A DNA stretch of 61,396 bases from JBNKEI01 sp050288705 (GTDB taxonomy: Bacteria; Myxococcota; Myxococcia; Myxococcales; UBA5297). Below, piece by piece: positions 19,705 to 27,501 of the stretch. The position numbers and the translations under genes were made by a program. The stretch lies in NCBI GenBank assembly GCA_050288705.1, contig JBNKEI010000150.1, positions 1 to 61,396 on the forward strand. Direction: 5' to 3'. How positions within the stretch are numbered: the first letter of the stretch is position 1; each line of letters opens with the position of its first letter. The notes beneath the pieces are model-generated. The model was not told the origin of the DNA, searched no databases, and was given only the letters and a program-made list of their open reading frames with translations.

Positions 19705-19890
19705 TCAGGAATTTGTAGTCAGCAATTGTGCACCAGGGAGTTCGAAATCAATTCCATTTTGGACCAAAAATTGAATTTCTGGTAAGGAGAGGGTGCCAAC
19801 TTTTCCCAGAAAAACTACCTTCAAAGGAAAGTTTTCTGGTTGTAGGAGTTTTGCTTTTTGCTTAGTCTTCAATTCCGAGTATTTCACCAC
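19705..19890 (-). CDS. Small hypothetical protein at the end of the bc/bd operon
   Basis: A 61-aa soluble protein starting at GTG 19888-19890, 3 bp after the stop codon of the cytochrome c gene, with GGAAGGGAAGG upstream as a plausible ribosome binding site. It is Lys-rich at the N-terminus and then hydrophobic/acidic (SLPEIQFLVQNGIDFELPG). I do not recognise it. Its close spacing makes it the probable last gene of the respiratory operon. Short length keeps confidence low. Confidence 0.45.
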   Translation of the reverse strand: MVKYSELKTKQKAKLLQPENFPLKVVFLGKVGTLSLPEIQFLVQNGIDFELPGAQLLTTNS

Positions 19891-19893
19891 ACC

Positions 19894-20358
19894 TTAATGC
19901 CTTCCCTTCTTGGCCATTGATCCTAGTTTCCAGGCATAGGTAATTACTAGCCAACGCTCGCGTGAACTCATGATCAGAGAGAAAGCAGGCATAGGGGTCC
20001 GCTTTACTCCCTGCGACACCCAGTGGAAGACACTTTCCGGGTATTTGGCAAAAGCGTCCGGAAGAGCCCCGGCGGAAAACGATGGCGGCCGTGGCTCGAT
20101 GTAGGGGAACATTGCTCCATGACCGTCTCCATCAGATCCATGGCAGCTCGCACAACTAACTCCCTGGTAAGGTTGCAAATAGAGCGCGCGGCCGGTTTCC
20201 CGTACTGCAGGGTCATTGATATGGAAGGGGTTCTGCTTTGGAGATGGCTGCTGCTTGTGCATTGTTAGACCTGGCGGCTTGCTTTGCTCGGTAGTGGCGT
20301 GAGGGCAACCCGCAAGAAGAATTGCCGCTAGAGAAGCTCTAAAAACAAACGAGCTCAA
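19894..20358 (-). CDS. Monohaem cytochrome c lipoprotein
   Basis: A 154-aa lipid-anchored c-type cytochrome. The lipobox LAGC places the acylated Cys at residue 18. A linker of about 40 residues leads to a class I cytochrome c domain with haem motif CASCH at 69-73 and a probable axial Met in RTPMPAF. It would carry electrons outside the inner membrane. Its start overlaps the stop codon of the second CydA-like gene by 4 nt, so translation is coupled. In this context it may receive electrons from the Rieske protein or deliver them to the CydA-like partner. Confidence 0.88.
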   Translation of the reverse strand: MSSFVFRASLAAILLAGCPHATTEQSKPPGLTMHKQQPSPKQNPFHINDPAVRETGRALYLQPYQGVSCASCHGSDGDGHGAMFPYIEPRPPSFSAGALPDAFAKYPESVFHWVSQGVKRTPMPAFSLIMSSRERWLVITYAWKLGSMAKKGRH

Positions 20359-21644
20359 TGATTTTCTCCTGACTTTGGCAGCGCGGGCAGCTTCATTGGA
20401 CTATCAATACGTTGGACACCGTAAATGGAGAATGGAAGCCGAGAGCTTTCCCGAATGTACCCCATAACCAGCATCATTAAACTTGCCGTACATCCAAGCG
20501 AGAACAGCACTTTTTGTGCCCCGCGATTGGTCTGGAAAGAATAGGTGCGTCGCGTTGTGCGTATTCCTCCACCTAAATAAACGAGTACTGCAGCAAATGA
20601 GCTAATCGACTGAACGGCGAAAGCAATGTATTTAAAAGGCTGCATGCTTCCTATAGGGTTTGTCCAGCGTATCCAGAAGGTATATTGGCTCGGGCCTATC
20701 ACATAGGGCTGGATAAGCAACAAGCCGCCCAGCGTGTTCAATACTAAAAGAAGGCGTAGAATGCGCGTCATTCTTTTGGAGACCCCATCGGCTTGCCGCG
20801 TTAAATAGAGAACGGCGAGAAATAATATCGAAGAAAACAATAGAGCTTGACCGAGAAACACCCACGACAGCCGTCCTCGCATCATGCTGTTGAAAGCTCC
20901 TGATGAATGCCAACGGATTTCCTCCATGTAAAACACTCCGATAGCTGGCTGCAAAAAAAGAAAACCAAGTCCAATAAGTAAGCCTAGTTCTCCTAGCCAG
21001 TCGTGATAGGCCCGGCTTTCTTCGCCTTTAGAACGTAGGGTGCGCACTGCCGCGTATGCGGCGAGTAAAAAACCAGCAAAAGAGATGTTGCCTACCGTGC
21101 GGTGCATATCCAGAGGAATAGCCGTGGGATTCAGAAAAACCCGCAAAAAGTTTTCTGGTGGCGCGTTGGTGAGCATGTAGCCGGCCATTATGTCAATCAT
21201 CGATTGTTGAAGATGCACCACTGCAACCCCAGCAACTCCAAGGGCCAGGTGAACTGCTGGAAAGGCGGCAAGTCGTTTCCATAGGTACCAGTAGGGAAAA
21301 ATGAAGGCGATGGTCAACGCAAAGGTAATTGCTTCCAAAAGCATTGGCCACCGGTTAACACGCATTAAGCTGTACCAGACGGATGGCCAAAGCTGACTGA
21401 TGAGCAAGACGAAAATAATAGCGAGCACCGCTCCCGAGCTGTAAACGACCACTACCGTGAAGGCCAGACTCCGACCAAGCCGTTTCAAATAGTTCTGGGA
21501 ATGCAAAGCGAGCAGTGCACCCGATTGGGCAGCAACCGCAATTACTAGTCCTCCAATGACAAAAGCTGCAATTTGAATATGGGAAAGCATGAGCAGCGCC
21601 ATTGCTAGCCGTCGTAAGGTTTCCGAAATAACTGTAGGCTGCAC
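20355..21644 (-). CDS. CydA-like membrane protein 2 (cytochrome bd subunit I superfamily)
   Basis: A 429-aa polytopic protein with about nine membrane helices. It resembles cytochrome bd subunit I: His22 fits the E. coli His19 haem ligand position, His181 in MHRTVGNISF fits His186, and the C-terminal GYIRESSRLPFSIYG resembles the CydA GRQPW segment. Glu104, after WPMLL, sits where CydA has Glu99; the Glu107 position is not acidic. The large quinol-binding Q-loop is absent, as in CydA-related proteins outside the true quinol oxidases. Start is GTG 21642-21644, placed by the need for residues before His22. It follows cytochrome b across an A8G10 tract and pairs with the CydA-like gene at 23538. 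Confidence 0.8.
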   Translation of the reverse strand: MQPTVISETLRRLAMALLMLSHIQIAAFVIGGLVIAVAAQSGALLALHSQNYLKRLGRSLAFTVVVVYSSGAVLAIIFVLLISQLWPSVWYSLMRVNRWPMLLEAITFALTIAFIFPYWYLWKRLAAFPAVHLALGVAGVAVVHLQQSMIDIMAGYMLTNAPPENFLRVFLNPTAIPLDMHRTVGNISFAGFLLAAYAAVRTLRSKGEESRAYHDWLGELGLLIGLGFLFLQPAIGVFYMEEIRWHSSGAFNSMMRGRLSWVFLGQALLFSSILFLAVLYLTRQADGVSKRMTRILRLLLVLNTLGGLLLIQPYVIGPSQYTFWIRWTNPIGSMQPFKYIAFAVQSISSFAAVLVYLGGGIRTTRRTYSFQTNRGAQKVLFSLGCTASLMMLVMGYIRESSRLPFSIYGVQRIDSPMKLPALPKSGENH

Positions 21645-21649
21645 CGCCG

Positions 21650-21667
21650 CCCCCCCCCCTTTTTTTT
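21650..21667 (-). repeat. A8G10 homopolymer tract ahead of CydA-like gene 2
   Basis: On the minus strand the cytochrome b stop codon (TAA) runs straight into eight A and ten G, then CGGCG and the GTG start of the CydA-like protein. The poly-G is the only candidate Shine-Dalgarno sequence. Its length sets spacing to the start codon, so slippage could tune translation of the downstream subunit. The stop codon lies upstream of the tract, so slippage cannot fuse the two genes. Confidence 0.8.
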
Positions 21668-22856
21668 ACGGTTGATTAATGAATTGAAAGTTGTAGACGC
21701 GAGAAGCCCCCAGCAGTGCAAAAGCTAGAATGGAAAAAATAATGGCGAACATAAATACCAGTGGCCGTACCCGTTTAGCAGGGTGAACTTGTGGACCTGC
21801 CTCTAACCATGGCCAAAGAAATAGTGTTCCCATAACCAGTAAAGGCACTATTGCTGACGCCGATACCATCAAAGTGCCTGGAAAAAGTTCCAGCGCTTGA
21901 TCGAAAAACAGAAAAAACCATATTGATGAAGGAGAATAAGTAATTGTTGCGGGATCGACTTTTTTATCAATGGGGACGGGAAATAAAAGAATAAGACCTA
22001 CATTAATGGCAAAAAATAAAAAAGAAACTATTGCTTCTTTATATACGTGGTGTGGGAAGAAAAACGTAGTGCGAGTAGGAAGATTAACCTTGAATCTTTT
22101 AGCGCTCAATATTTCATTTTCTAGCTTTTGTCGCGATTTTTGCTGATCATCGCTTTCTGGCAAGGGAGTCTCTTCCGGTTTATAATTAATCCACGAGCCA
22201 TACTGGCCTAGTAAAATTACAAGGCCAATATGTACCACCGCTATCAGAAGTAATGCCAGAGGCAGTAAATATACATGAAAGGTAAATGTGCGTTGCAAGG
22301 TAAAAGGATTAATTGATTCGCCGCCGCGCCAAAGGGTAGCTATCCAGGGCCCAACAAATGGTACGTATTCGGCTATGCGTAAACCAACCGCCAAATCAAA
22401 ATACGCAGCTTGGTCCCAGCGCAATATTAGACCAGTGTAGGCGGTAGCAACCATGAGCAGGAGCAGCAAAACTCCTAGCACCCAGGTGATTTCTCGCGGG
22501 GCTTTGAATGCTGCCGATATAAAGGTGCGCAGCATATGTGCGCCTACCAGCAACACTAATATCACCATGTTCCAGTAGTGGAAGCCACGGATTGCCCACC
22601 CCCATGGCGCTTGCTTTTGAATGTAGGTGACTGATTCACGTGCTTGCTCGAAACTGGGCACGTATTCGAATAGTAAAAAGATGCCGGTAAAAACTTGAAG
22701 CACAAGAAGTATAAAAATTGCCGCTCCCAGCGTGTACCACCAACCAGCTCGCTCAGGAACAGGGTCGTTGAGCAACCGATCGAGTATCGCCTGAAGCTTG
22801 AATCGTTTTTCCAGCCCTTGGCTAATGTTCTTTAATAGCGTTCGGACCATTACCAT
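21666..22856 (-). CDS. Cytochrome b of a bc1-type complex (fused N and C halves)
   Basis: A 396-aa membrane protein holding two b haems. His93/His107 and His194/His209 fit the bis-His ligand pairs in helices B and D. The N-terminal haem part and C-terminal part are fused, with a hydrophilic insert near 225-265. At the Qo site the canonical PEWY motif reads SIWF (311-314), so the conserved Glu is missing; the flanking FFLFFDQALELFPG still matches the family. Translation is coupled to the Rieske gene (TAATG). With the Rieske protein it forms the bc core, but the altered motif questions ordinary quinol oxidation. Confidence 0.93.
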   Translation of the reverse strand: MVMVRTLLKNISQGLEKRFKLQAILDRLLNDPVPERAGWWYTLGAAIFILLVLQVFTGIFLLFEYVPSFEQARESVTYIQKQAPWGWAIRGFHYWNMVILVLLVGAHMLRTFISAAFKAPREITWVLGVLLLLLMVATAYTGLILRWDQAAYFDLAVGLRIAEYVPFVGPWIATLWRGGESINPFTLQRTFTFHVYLLPLALLLIAVVHIGLVILLGQYGSWINYKPEETPLPESDDQQKSRQKLENEILSAKRFKVNLPTRTTFFFPHHVYKEAIVSFLFFAINVGLILLFPVPIDKKVDPATITYSPSSIWFFLFFDQALELFPGTLMVSASAIVPLLVMGTLFLWPWLEAGPQVHPAKRVRPLVFMFAIIFSILAFALLGASRVYNFQFINQP

Positions 22857-23323
22857 TAGCTTTCTTGCTCGTATACCCAGACTTCTTCACCACGAATTTC
22901 TGCTGGCACGGTTTTCAAATCGAATGGCGGAGGGCCGCCAATGAGACGCCCCCAGCGGTCATAAAACCCACCGTGACAAGGACATGTAATCTGCTGGCGC
23001 CAGGCAAGCCAGCGTACTGAGCAATGCATGTGGCTACAGGTATTGTAAAAAGCGCGTGCACCCTGATCAGTAAGAATGGCAAAAACACCTTGAATTTCTT
23101 CGTATTCGCGAGGTTCTTCTACTCGTCTCGAAATACGGAAAAGAGTAGGTTCAATAGAGTTAAGCTCATCAAGACGGCACAGTTTTGTCCATTGTCCTGG
23201 CCGCCGAATGCCCACAGCTCCAATAAAGAAAGCAGCTAAGGAGCCACCAGCTATCGTGGTGATTAGAGCTCCTACTGTGAAAATGGCGCGCTTAAAGAAC
23301 GTTCTTCGGGTAGCGGAATTCAT
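22856..23323 (-). CDS. Rieske [2Fe-2S] protein
   Basis: A 155-aa iron-sulphur subunit. Residues about 12-37 form a twin-arginine-like/hydrophobic anchor (TRRTFFKRAIF then a membrane helix). The cluster ligands are Cys96 and His98 in CSHMHC and Cys114 and His117 in CPCHGG, with Cys101/Cys116 for the disulphide. Gly119 replaces the Ser common in high-potential Rieske proteins, which in known proteins lowers potential and goes with menaquinol. ATG 23321-23323 overlaps the stop codon of the small upstream gene (ATGA). A longer frame to 23557 is a read-through of that gene's other frame. Confidence 0.93.
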   Translation of the reverse strand: MNSATRRTFFKRAIFTVGALITTIAGGSLAAFFIGAVGIRRPGQWTKLCRLDELNSIEPTLFRISRRVEEPREYEEIQGVFAILTDQGARAFYNTCSHMHCSVRWLAWRQQITCPCHGGFYDRWGRLIGGPPPFDLKTVPAEIRGEEVWVYEQES

Positions 23324-23541
23324 AGGTATCCTCCAAAGGCCACGCTCCCCAGACCAACTATATAAATGGCGAAGAGCGTGCCGGTAAGAATCACTAGCCC
23401 GGCCAAAATCAACGCAGTTTCCGGTTGACTTTTGGCAATTTTCCTTAGCTTTACTAGCACTACTGCAAGGGGCAAAACTAACGTGAAAAAGCCCACGCTT
23501 AGTAGGATGCAAACAAAAACGTTGGCCGCCTCGATATTCAT
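23320..23541 (-). CDS. Small two-helix membrane protein of the bc/bd operon
   Basis: A 73-aa protein (MNIEAANVF...) with two predicted membrane helices (about 8-32 and 45-68) joined by a basic loop. ATG 23539-23541 overlaps the stop codon of the first CydA-like gene, and its own stop overlaps the Rieske start, both as ATGA. Such tight coupling implies a stoichiometric subunit. It could play the role of a single-helix or CydX-like accessory subunit; it is much too small to be CydB. I do not recognise a named family. Confidence 0.75.
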   Translation of the reverse strand: MNIEAANVFVCILLSVGFFTLVLPLAVVLVKLRKIAKSQPETALILAGLVILTGTLFAIYIVGLGSVAFGGYL

Positions 23542-24800
23542 TGACCAGACACTCCAACTTCGTATTGCTGTTCTAGTTTTTGGTTTGCTGGTAGCCGTTG
23601 GTATATTTGCCAAGGACCTTGTGCTGTTTCGCGAATAATCCCCATGATTACCAGTAAAGCAACCGCTAGCGCGGCTGTTCCCAAAAGAGCTGCGGCTGCT
23701 TGTTTGCTAGTTTTCATTTGCGGTAAAGCTGGTAGCCGCTTTTGGTGCAGGTGGACGCGAGAAAAAATAGTCAGGTTTACCACGGTAATTGCTACCACCC
23801 CCCCGAGACTTATGTATTTGAAAAGCATGGTTCCCGCGAATATTGTTCTTGGAATGGCCCCTAGCGCCGCGAAAGCGGCCGCCAGCGGCAGGGAAACCGA
23901 AAGCCAACGTTTTAGGGAAGCGGAAAGCTTTACTGACCGGAGAACGAGGGCTAAGTACATATTCGCGCAAAATAGGGCCGCTCCAAAAAGAGCTTGCTGA
24001 GCCAAAAAGAGTCCGGAACGATTTCCTGTCATTATCCGCTGAAGCGCGCTGGGTGCACCCGCTCGAATTTGCAATGAGTACCATAGTCCTACTAGGGGCT
24101 GTATCAGCGCTGCCCCCATACCAATAATCATGCCCACTCGCCCAAGCCACTCTAGCCAGGCAGTTTCCTTCTCATCGGTTGTTTGCTTGGTGAGTAACTT
24201 CCAGCCGGAAAAGCCACCAATCAATAGACCACCATAGGAAAGATTTCCCAAATGGCGGTGCACCATCTGCGGCGCCCAGGTAGCGTTGGCCAGGCTACTG
24301 AAAAAAGAGACTCCTTGGTTGGGAGTAAGCGAAAAAGCTGCCATTCCACTGGCGAAACTGACAAAGGCCATGGTAGCGATTACGAAAGTCCAGCCGAGCG
24401 CTTGGTGCAGTCTGGGCCTGGAGGCAAGTCTATCCCAGCTTTCCGCGTAAAAGTAGGAGCTGAGGGTCATTACCACCCACAGTGCGGAAAAAATCAGTCC
24501 TAAAGGGAAAAAGACACTAATTAAGGTCGCCCAGGCTCGGGGAAAAAAGATGAAAATCACCACTAACGCGAAAACCGCCCAGGTTGCGCCAAAGGCGTAT
24601 AGTTTGATCACCGAGGAACTGATTTTGCGGGCAAGACGTGCCCAGCGTTCATCTCCTCGGTTGCCTAACCATTCTGCGATCGGGGCAATCATCGCTACAC
24701 CGATCAACATGGCTACGATTGCCAGATGAAGTTCAAAGCAAATTGCCAGCGAAAGACGATTGCCAATGAGCGGTATATTGAGGAGGAAGCGTGGTTCCAT
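23538..24800 (-). CDS. CydA-like membrane protein 1 (cytochrome bd subunit I superfamily)
   Basis: A 420-aa protein with about nine membrane helices, homologous in layout to the 429-aa protein at 20355. His25 and His181 (in VHRHLGNLSYGG) fit the two conserved haem ligands of CydA, and GIIRETAQGPWQIYQ near residue 395 matches the GRQPW segment. By eye, both acidic positions equivalent to E. coli Glu99 and Glu107 are non-acidic here (Ile and Met), so this copy may have lost the oxygen-reducing site and serve structural or electron-transfer roles, as CydA' or CydB do. First gene of the operon; no clear Shine-Dalgarno sequence before ATG 24798-24800. Confidence 0.8.
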   Translation of the reverse strand: MEPRFLLNIPLIGNRLSLAICFELHLAIVAMLIGVAMIAPIAEWLGNRGDERWARLARKISSSVIKLYAFGATWAVFALVVIFIFFPRAWATLISVFFPLGLIFSALWVVMTLSSYFYAESWDRLASRPRLHQALGWTFVIATMAFVSFASGMAAFSLTPNQGVSFFSSLANATWAPQMVHRHLGNLSYGGLLIGGFSGWKLLTKQTTDEKETAWLEWLGRVGMIIGMGAALIQPLVGLWYSLQIRAGAPSALQRIMTGNRSGLFLAQQALFGAALFCANMYLALVLRSVKLSASLKRWLSVSLPLAAAFAALGAIPRTIFAGTMLFKYISLGGVVAITVVNLTIFSRVHLHQKRLPALPQMKTSKQAAAALLGTAALAVALLVIMGIIRETAQGPWQIYQRLPANQKLEQQYEVGVSGQ

Positions 24801-24964
24801 GGTGCAAGTTCAATAATTAGAGTGCGCAGGCAAAAAAATATCCTCCTCTTGTAATAAGTACTAAAAAAGGCACCCTGGACATCGAGTCTAGTAACTACAA
24901 ACGGAGGCTTTTTCTTAAGGGCTTAATGCGTATTCTCCAAAGCAGAATGGGGGGAATCCAAGCA

Positions 24965-25150
24965 ATGAAAATGTGTCCCGCGTGCACCAGATGCCCAGTA
25001 ATTGGACCGATCGCAACGCTTGGTGCAATGGTCTATTGGTCCTCGACCTATGGGTTTTATTGGTGGGCAATTATTGCCGCGTTGGTATTAGGCTTTGTTT
25101 TATGGCGGGCAATAAACCACCGGCGACAGCGGACGGGGCTGCGACTGTGA
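24965..25150 (+). CDS. Small membrane protein with CPACTRCP motif, divergent from the bc/bd operon
   Basis: A 61-aa protein starting at ATG 24965, preceded by GGGGGA at 7 nt. The N-terminus carries two closely spaced cysteines (CPACTRCP), then a hydrophobic segment (about 12-47, with many Trp/Tyr) and a basic tail (RAINHRRQRTG). The Cys pair could bind metal or form a disulphide at the membrane. It shares the 164-bp divergent region with the CydA-like operon, so the two may be co-regulated. Family not recognised. Confidence 0.5.
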   Translation: MKMCPACTRCPVIGPIATLGAMVYWSSTYGFYWWAIIAALVLGFVLWRAINHRRQRTGLRL

Positions 25151-25346
25151 AAATCGCTAGCAATTTATGGTGGGTGATTGTACTGGTTTACAACGTAGCT
25201 CGCACCCGCATGCCAGGGCAAAACCCCGGTAGTCTCTAATCGGAAGAGTACTTTCAGGTCACAGTATTTATTATTAAAAAGAATAATTTTGTAGTGCCTC
25301 AGAAACAACTTACTGTGGAGGATCTTGCCAAAATTTCAATTCCTCA

Positions 25347-26360
25347 TTACCCTAAATACTTTGTGGGTTTTGCTGAACAACTAGCCGACGAAACCACCAA
25401 AACATCGCAGTCAACTGACCGCAGTAGGTTTTCGGCAGTGCATCCTATTGCTAGACCTGGTCGGTGGTGTAAACCGTGACGGCCAACCACTAGCATTGCC
25501 GGCTGTAGTTTGTTGGCAAAAGACGTGATAGCGTCAAAGGCTTTTCCGTCCAATAATTCGGTGCTTAAGCCGATTGCTTGGCGACTAGCGATATTTTCTG
25601 CATTTTCTAAGTAATTCCGATAGACCTGCGCCAAACCCCGGTTAATCACTTCGTCGTGCAGCGCTTCTTGTTCGCGAAAACGAAAAAGACGGGCGGCAGC
25701 ATGGGAAAGAACCTGGGCCAGACCACGGAAAGCAGCGCCATGAAAAAAGGGGTCATAAGCGGCAACAGCAACTACTTCCGCACTGAAGATATTGGCTAGT
25801 TCTAGTGCGCGCATAAGTGCGTTTTCGGAGTGATGACTTCCATCCAATGCCACCAAAATTTTTCTCTTCGCTAGCGCAACCGCATTGCGAATTACCAGTA
25901 CATCGCAAGATGCCAATCTAACCAAACGCTCGCATACGCTACCAATGGTCGCACGCTCTACGTGTCCCAGTCCGTGAGCACCCACAATCGCTAAATCACA
26001 TTGCGATGATTCTCTTACTAAACATTCCCAGTTGCGTCCTTCCACCAATCGGCTGTTATGTTGCACCTTTGCCTTCTGACAACAGCGCTCGAACTTTTCC
26101 AAGTAAGAACGAGAAATAACTTCCAGGCCTTGACCAATAAGCACTCCATGAATTGAACGTTGCCGCTTTATTTCGCTTTGGCTGTAACGAATAGGCAGTC
26201 CCGACTCCATCTGGCGGAACCTTTGCCCATGCATAGCTGCCGCGTAAACGTGTATGCCAACCAGCCGCGCTGCCATTGGTTTAGAAAGCTCCAAGGCTCG
26301 CTGCATTGCTAACTCTGACCAATTGGAGTTGTCCAGACCTACCATTACGTTCTGGTACAT
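25347..26360 (-). CDS. Tandem universal stress protein (two UspA domains)
   Basis: A 337-aa cytosolic protein made of two Usp domains (about 1-160 and 165-330). Each begins with a strand-loop VMVGLDNS or ILVALDGSHHSENA and ends with the nucleotide-site pattern: IVGAHGLGHVERATIGSVCERLV in the first and VVGRHGLHHRPGLAIGCTAENLL in the second. Such proteins bind ATP or other nucleotides and respond to energy or oxygen stress. Its location beside the respiratory operon fits a role in respiratory shifts. One copy of a 47-bp repeat lies about 40 bp upstream of its start. Confidence 0.92.
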   Translation of the reverse strand: MYQNVMVGLDNSNWSELAMQRALELSKPMAARLVGIHVYAAAMHGQRFRQMESGLPIRYSQSEIKRQRSIHGVLIGQGLEVISRSYLEKFERCCQKAKVQHNSRLVEGRNWECLVRESSQCDLAIVGAHGLGHVERATIGSVCERLVRLASCDVLVIRNAVALAKRKILVALDGSHHSENALMRALELANIFSAEVVAVAAYDPFFHGAAFRGLAQVLSHAAARLFRFREQEALHDEVINRGLAQVYRNYLENAENIASRQAIGLSTELLDGKAFDAITSFANKLQPAMLVVGRHGLHHRPGLAIGCTAENLLRSVDCDVLVVSSASCSAKPTKYLG

Positions 26361-26396
26361 GCTTTTCCTATTGGATTTCGCCGGTTGGTTTGCAAG

Positions 26397-26443
26397 AGCA
26401 TAGAGGTATGCACTCTATTGCCGGATTGCCTACTACCCGCTAG
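26397..26443 (+). repeat. 47-bp repeat, copy 1 (upstream of usp)
   Basis: This copy matches 27392-27438 at 40 of 47 positions by eye, in the same orientation. The best-conserved core is GCACTCTATTGCCGGATT. In this copy TGCACT and AGTGCA form the ends of an imperfect inverted repeat. It lies just upstream of the usp gene on the minus strand, so it could be a regulatory site or a short dispersed element. Confidence 0.6.
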
Positions 26444-26517
26444 TGCAATCGGGCTTTCCAACGCCGAGAAATAAGCGTTGGCGATTTCCCAGTTTTCCTA
26501 AACACTAGGCAACAGAA

Positions 26518-27261
26518 TCAGCAGCGTTTGTTTTTGCGTTTAAAGAAAGATTTGAACGGATTTGAGCGCCGTTTTGCGTCTGTCGCCGCACTTTCACGCC
26601 TGAAAACTTCCCCCTCATATATAAGTTCCGAACTGGATGGCGTATTGTTGGGAATTGTCGGTCGGTGTTGCTTTCTTGGGAAGCGAATGGTATCGCCAAA
26701 ATAGTTTTTCAGTAGGTAGTCGTCCAGTCTGTCCGATGAGCGTATGTCGTTGTTAGCTATCGCTTGCTCGAGTCGAGTGAGACCTTAGTGGTCGTTGCGT
26801 TCGGACAAAAGATCCATTAAGTCCTGACGGTGTGCTGGGTCATGTTCTGTACCAAAAATCCGCTGGGGTTCGCGTTGCGATCCATGTAGAAACCATCGCT
26901 ATCCTGGGTCAGGTCACTGGTTACGGATCCATTGGTGCTGGACACGTAACCTTTTCCAGCGTCTGCGACTCGCCTAGCAACAGTGCTATCACTACTCATG
27001 GTGGAGCTAACCGATGGTTCAAAGTACAAGTATTCACCTAACGTCCGTCTCCCCGGCATTTTGGTGTGTCGCTCTAATGTAGGGCTTCGAATTAGCTGCT
27101 GATGATCGATGGGAGTGCGGTCGAATCGGTTATCCTTCCAGTCCACCCATCTTAGGTTTCGAATGACCGAACTGGCGGAAGAATAAGTGGATGGGGTTTT
27201 GGATAGTTGGTCACTTTGTAGCGACTTACCATAGCTGTTTCTGTGCGCTTTGTTTGTGCAT
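26518..27261 (-). pseudogene. Decayed gene for a hydrophilic protein
   Basis: Coding-like sequence runs from ATG 27259-27261 (GAGAG 6 nt upstream) to TGA 26518-26520, 248 codons, but it is broken. The start frame hits TAA after MHKQSAQKQLW. The next stretch, 27258 to about 26830, is open in another frame (RNLRWVDWKDNRFDRTPIDH, then GEYLYFEPSVSSTMSSDS). The last stretch returns to the first frame (QDLMDLLSERNDH, an in-frame TAA at 26785-26787, then LTRLEQAIANNDIRSSDRLD and the basic end NPFKSFFKRKNKRC). Two compensating frameshifts and one nonsense change therefore explain it. The product would be polar and Ser/Asn/Arg-rich, of unknown function, in style like the island genes at 9915-13875. 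Sequencing error is less likely with three lesions. Confidence 0.5.
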
Positions 27262-27391
27262 TAAATTCTCTCTTGTTTCTGTGGCCACTTGAGTAACCAC
27301 TAATGATTGCGCTAAAGCCATTTATTATCTAATCGGATTGTCTTCGGAAAAGGCTTTTTTGCGCCGCCTTTTCGTTCGCTTGTTGAGGAAA

Positions 27392-27438
27392 AAGCATAAG
27401 GGTAAGCACTCTATTGCCGGATTACCCATTACCCGCCA
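27392..27438 (+). repeat. 47-bp repeat, copy 2 (upstream of the PPOX-like gene)
   Basis: Second copy of the repeat at 26397-26443, with seven differences. It lies 64 bp before the PPOX-like gene start on the plus strand. The two copies bracket the decayed gene, so they could be remnants of the insertion that carried it or a shared control site for the genes on either side. The remaining sequence in 27262-27501 shows no gene. Confidence 0.6.
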
Positions 27439-27501
27439 GGATATGGTTCCCATAATGATTGTTCGTACGTAGTTTTCTCCCTCTCTTGCGCCGGAGGGAA
27501 C

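Noticed and set aside
21642..21668. Fusion of cytochrome b and CydA-like 2 by slippage in the homopolymer
   Set aside because: The TAA stop lies before the tract, so slippage cannot remove it.
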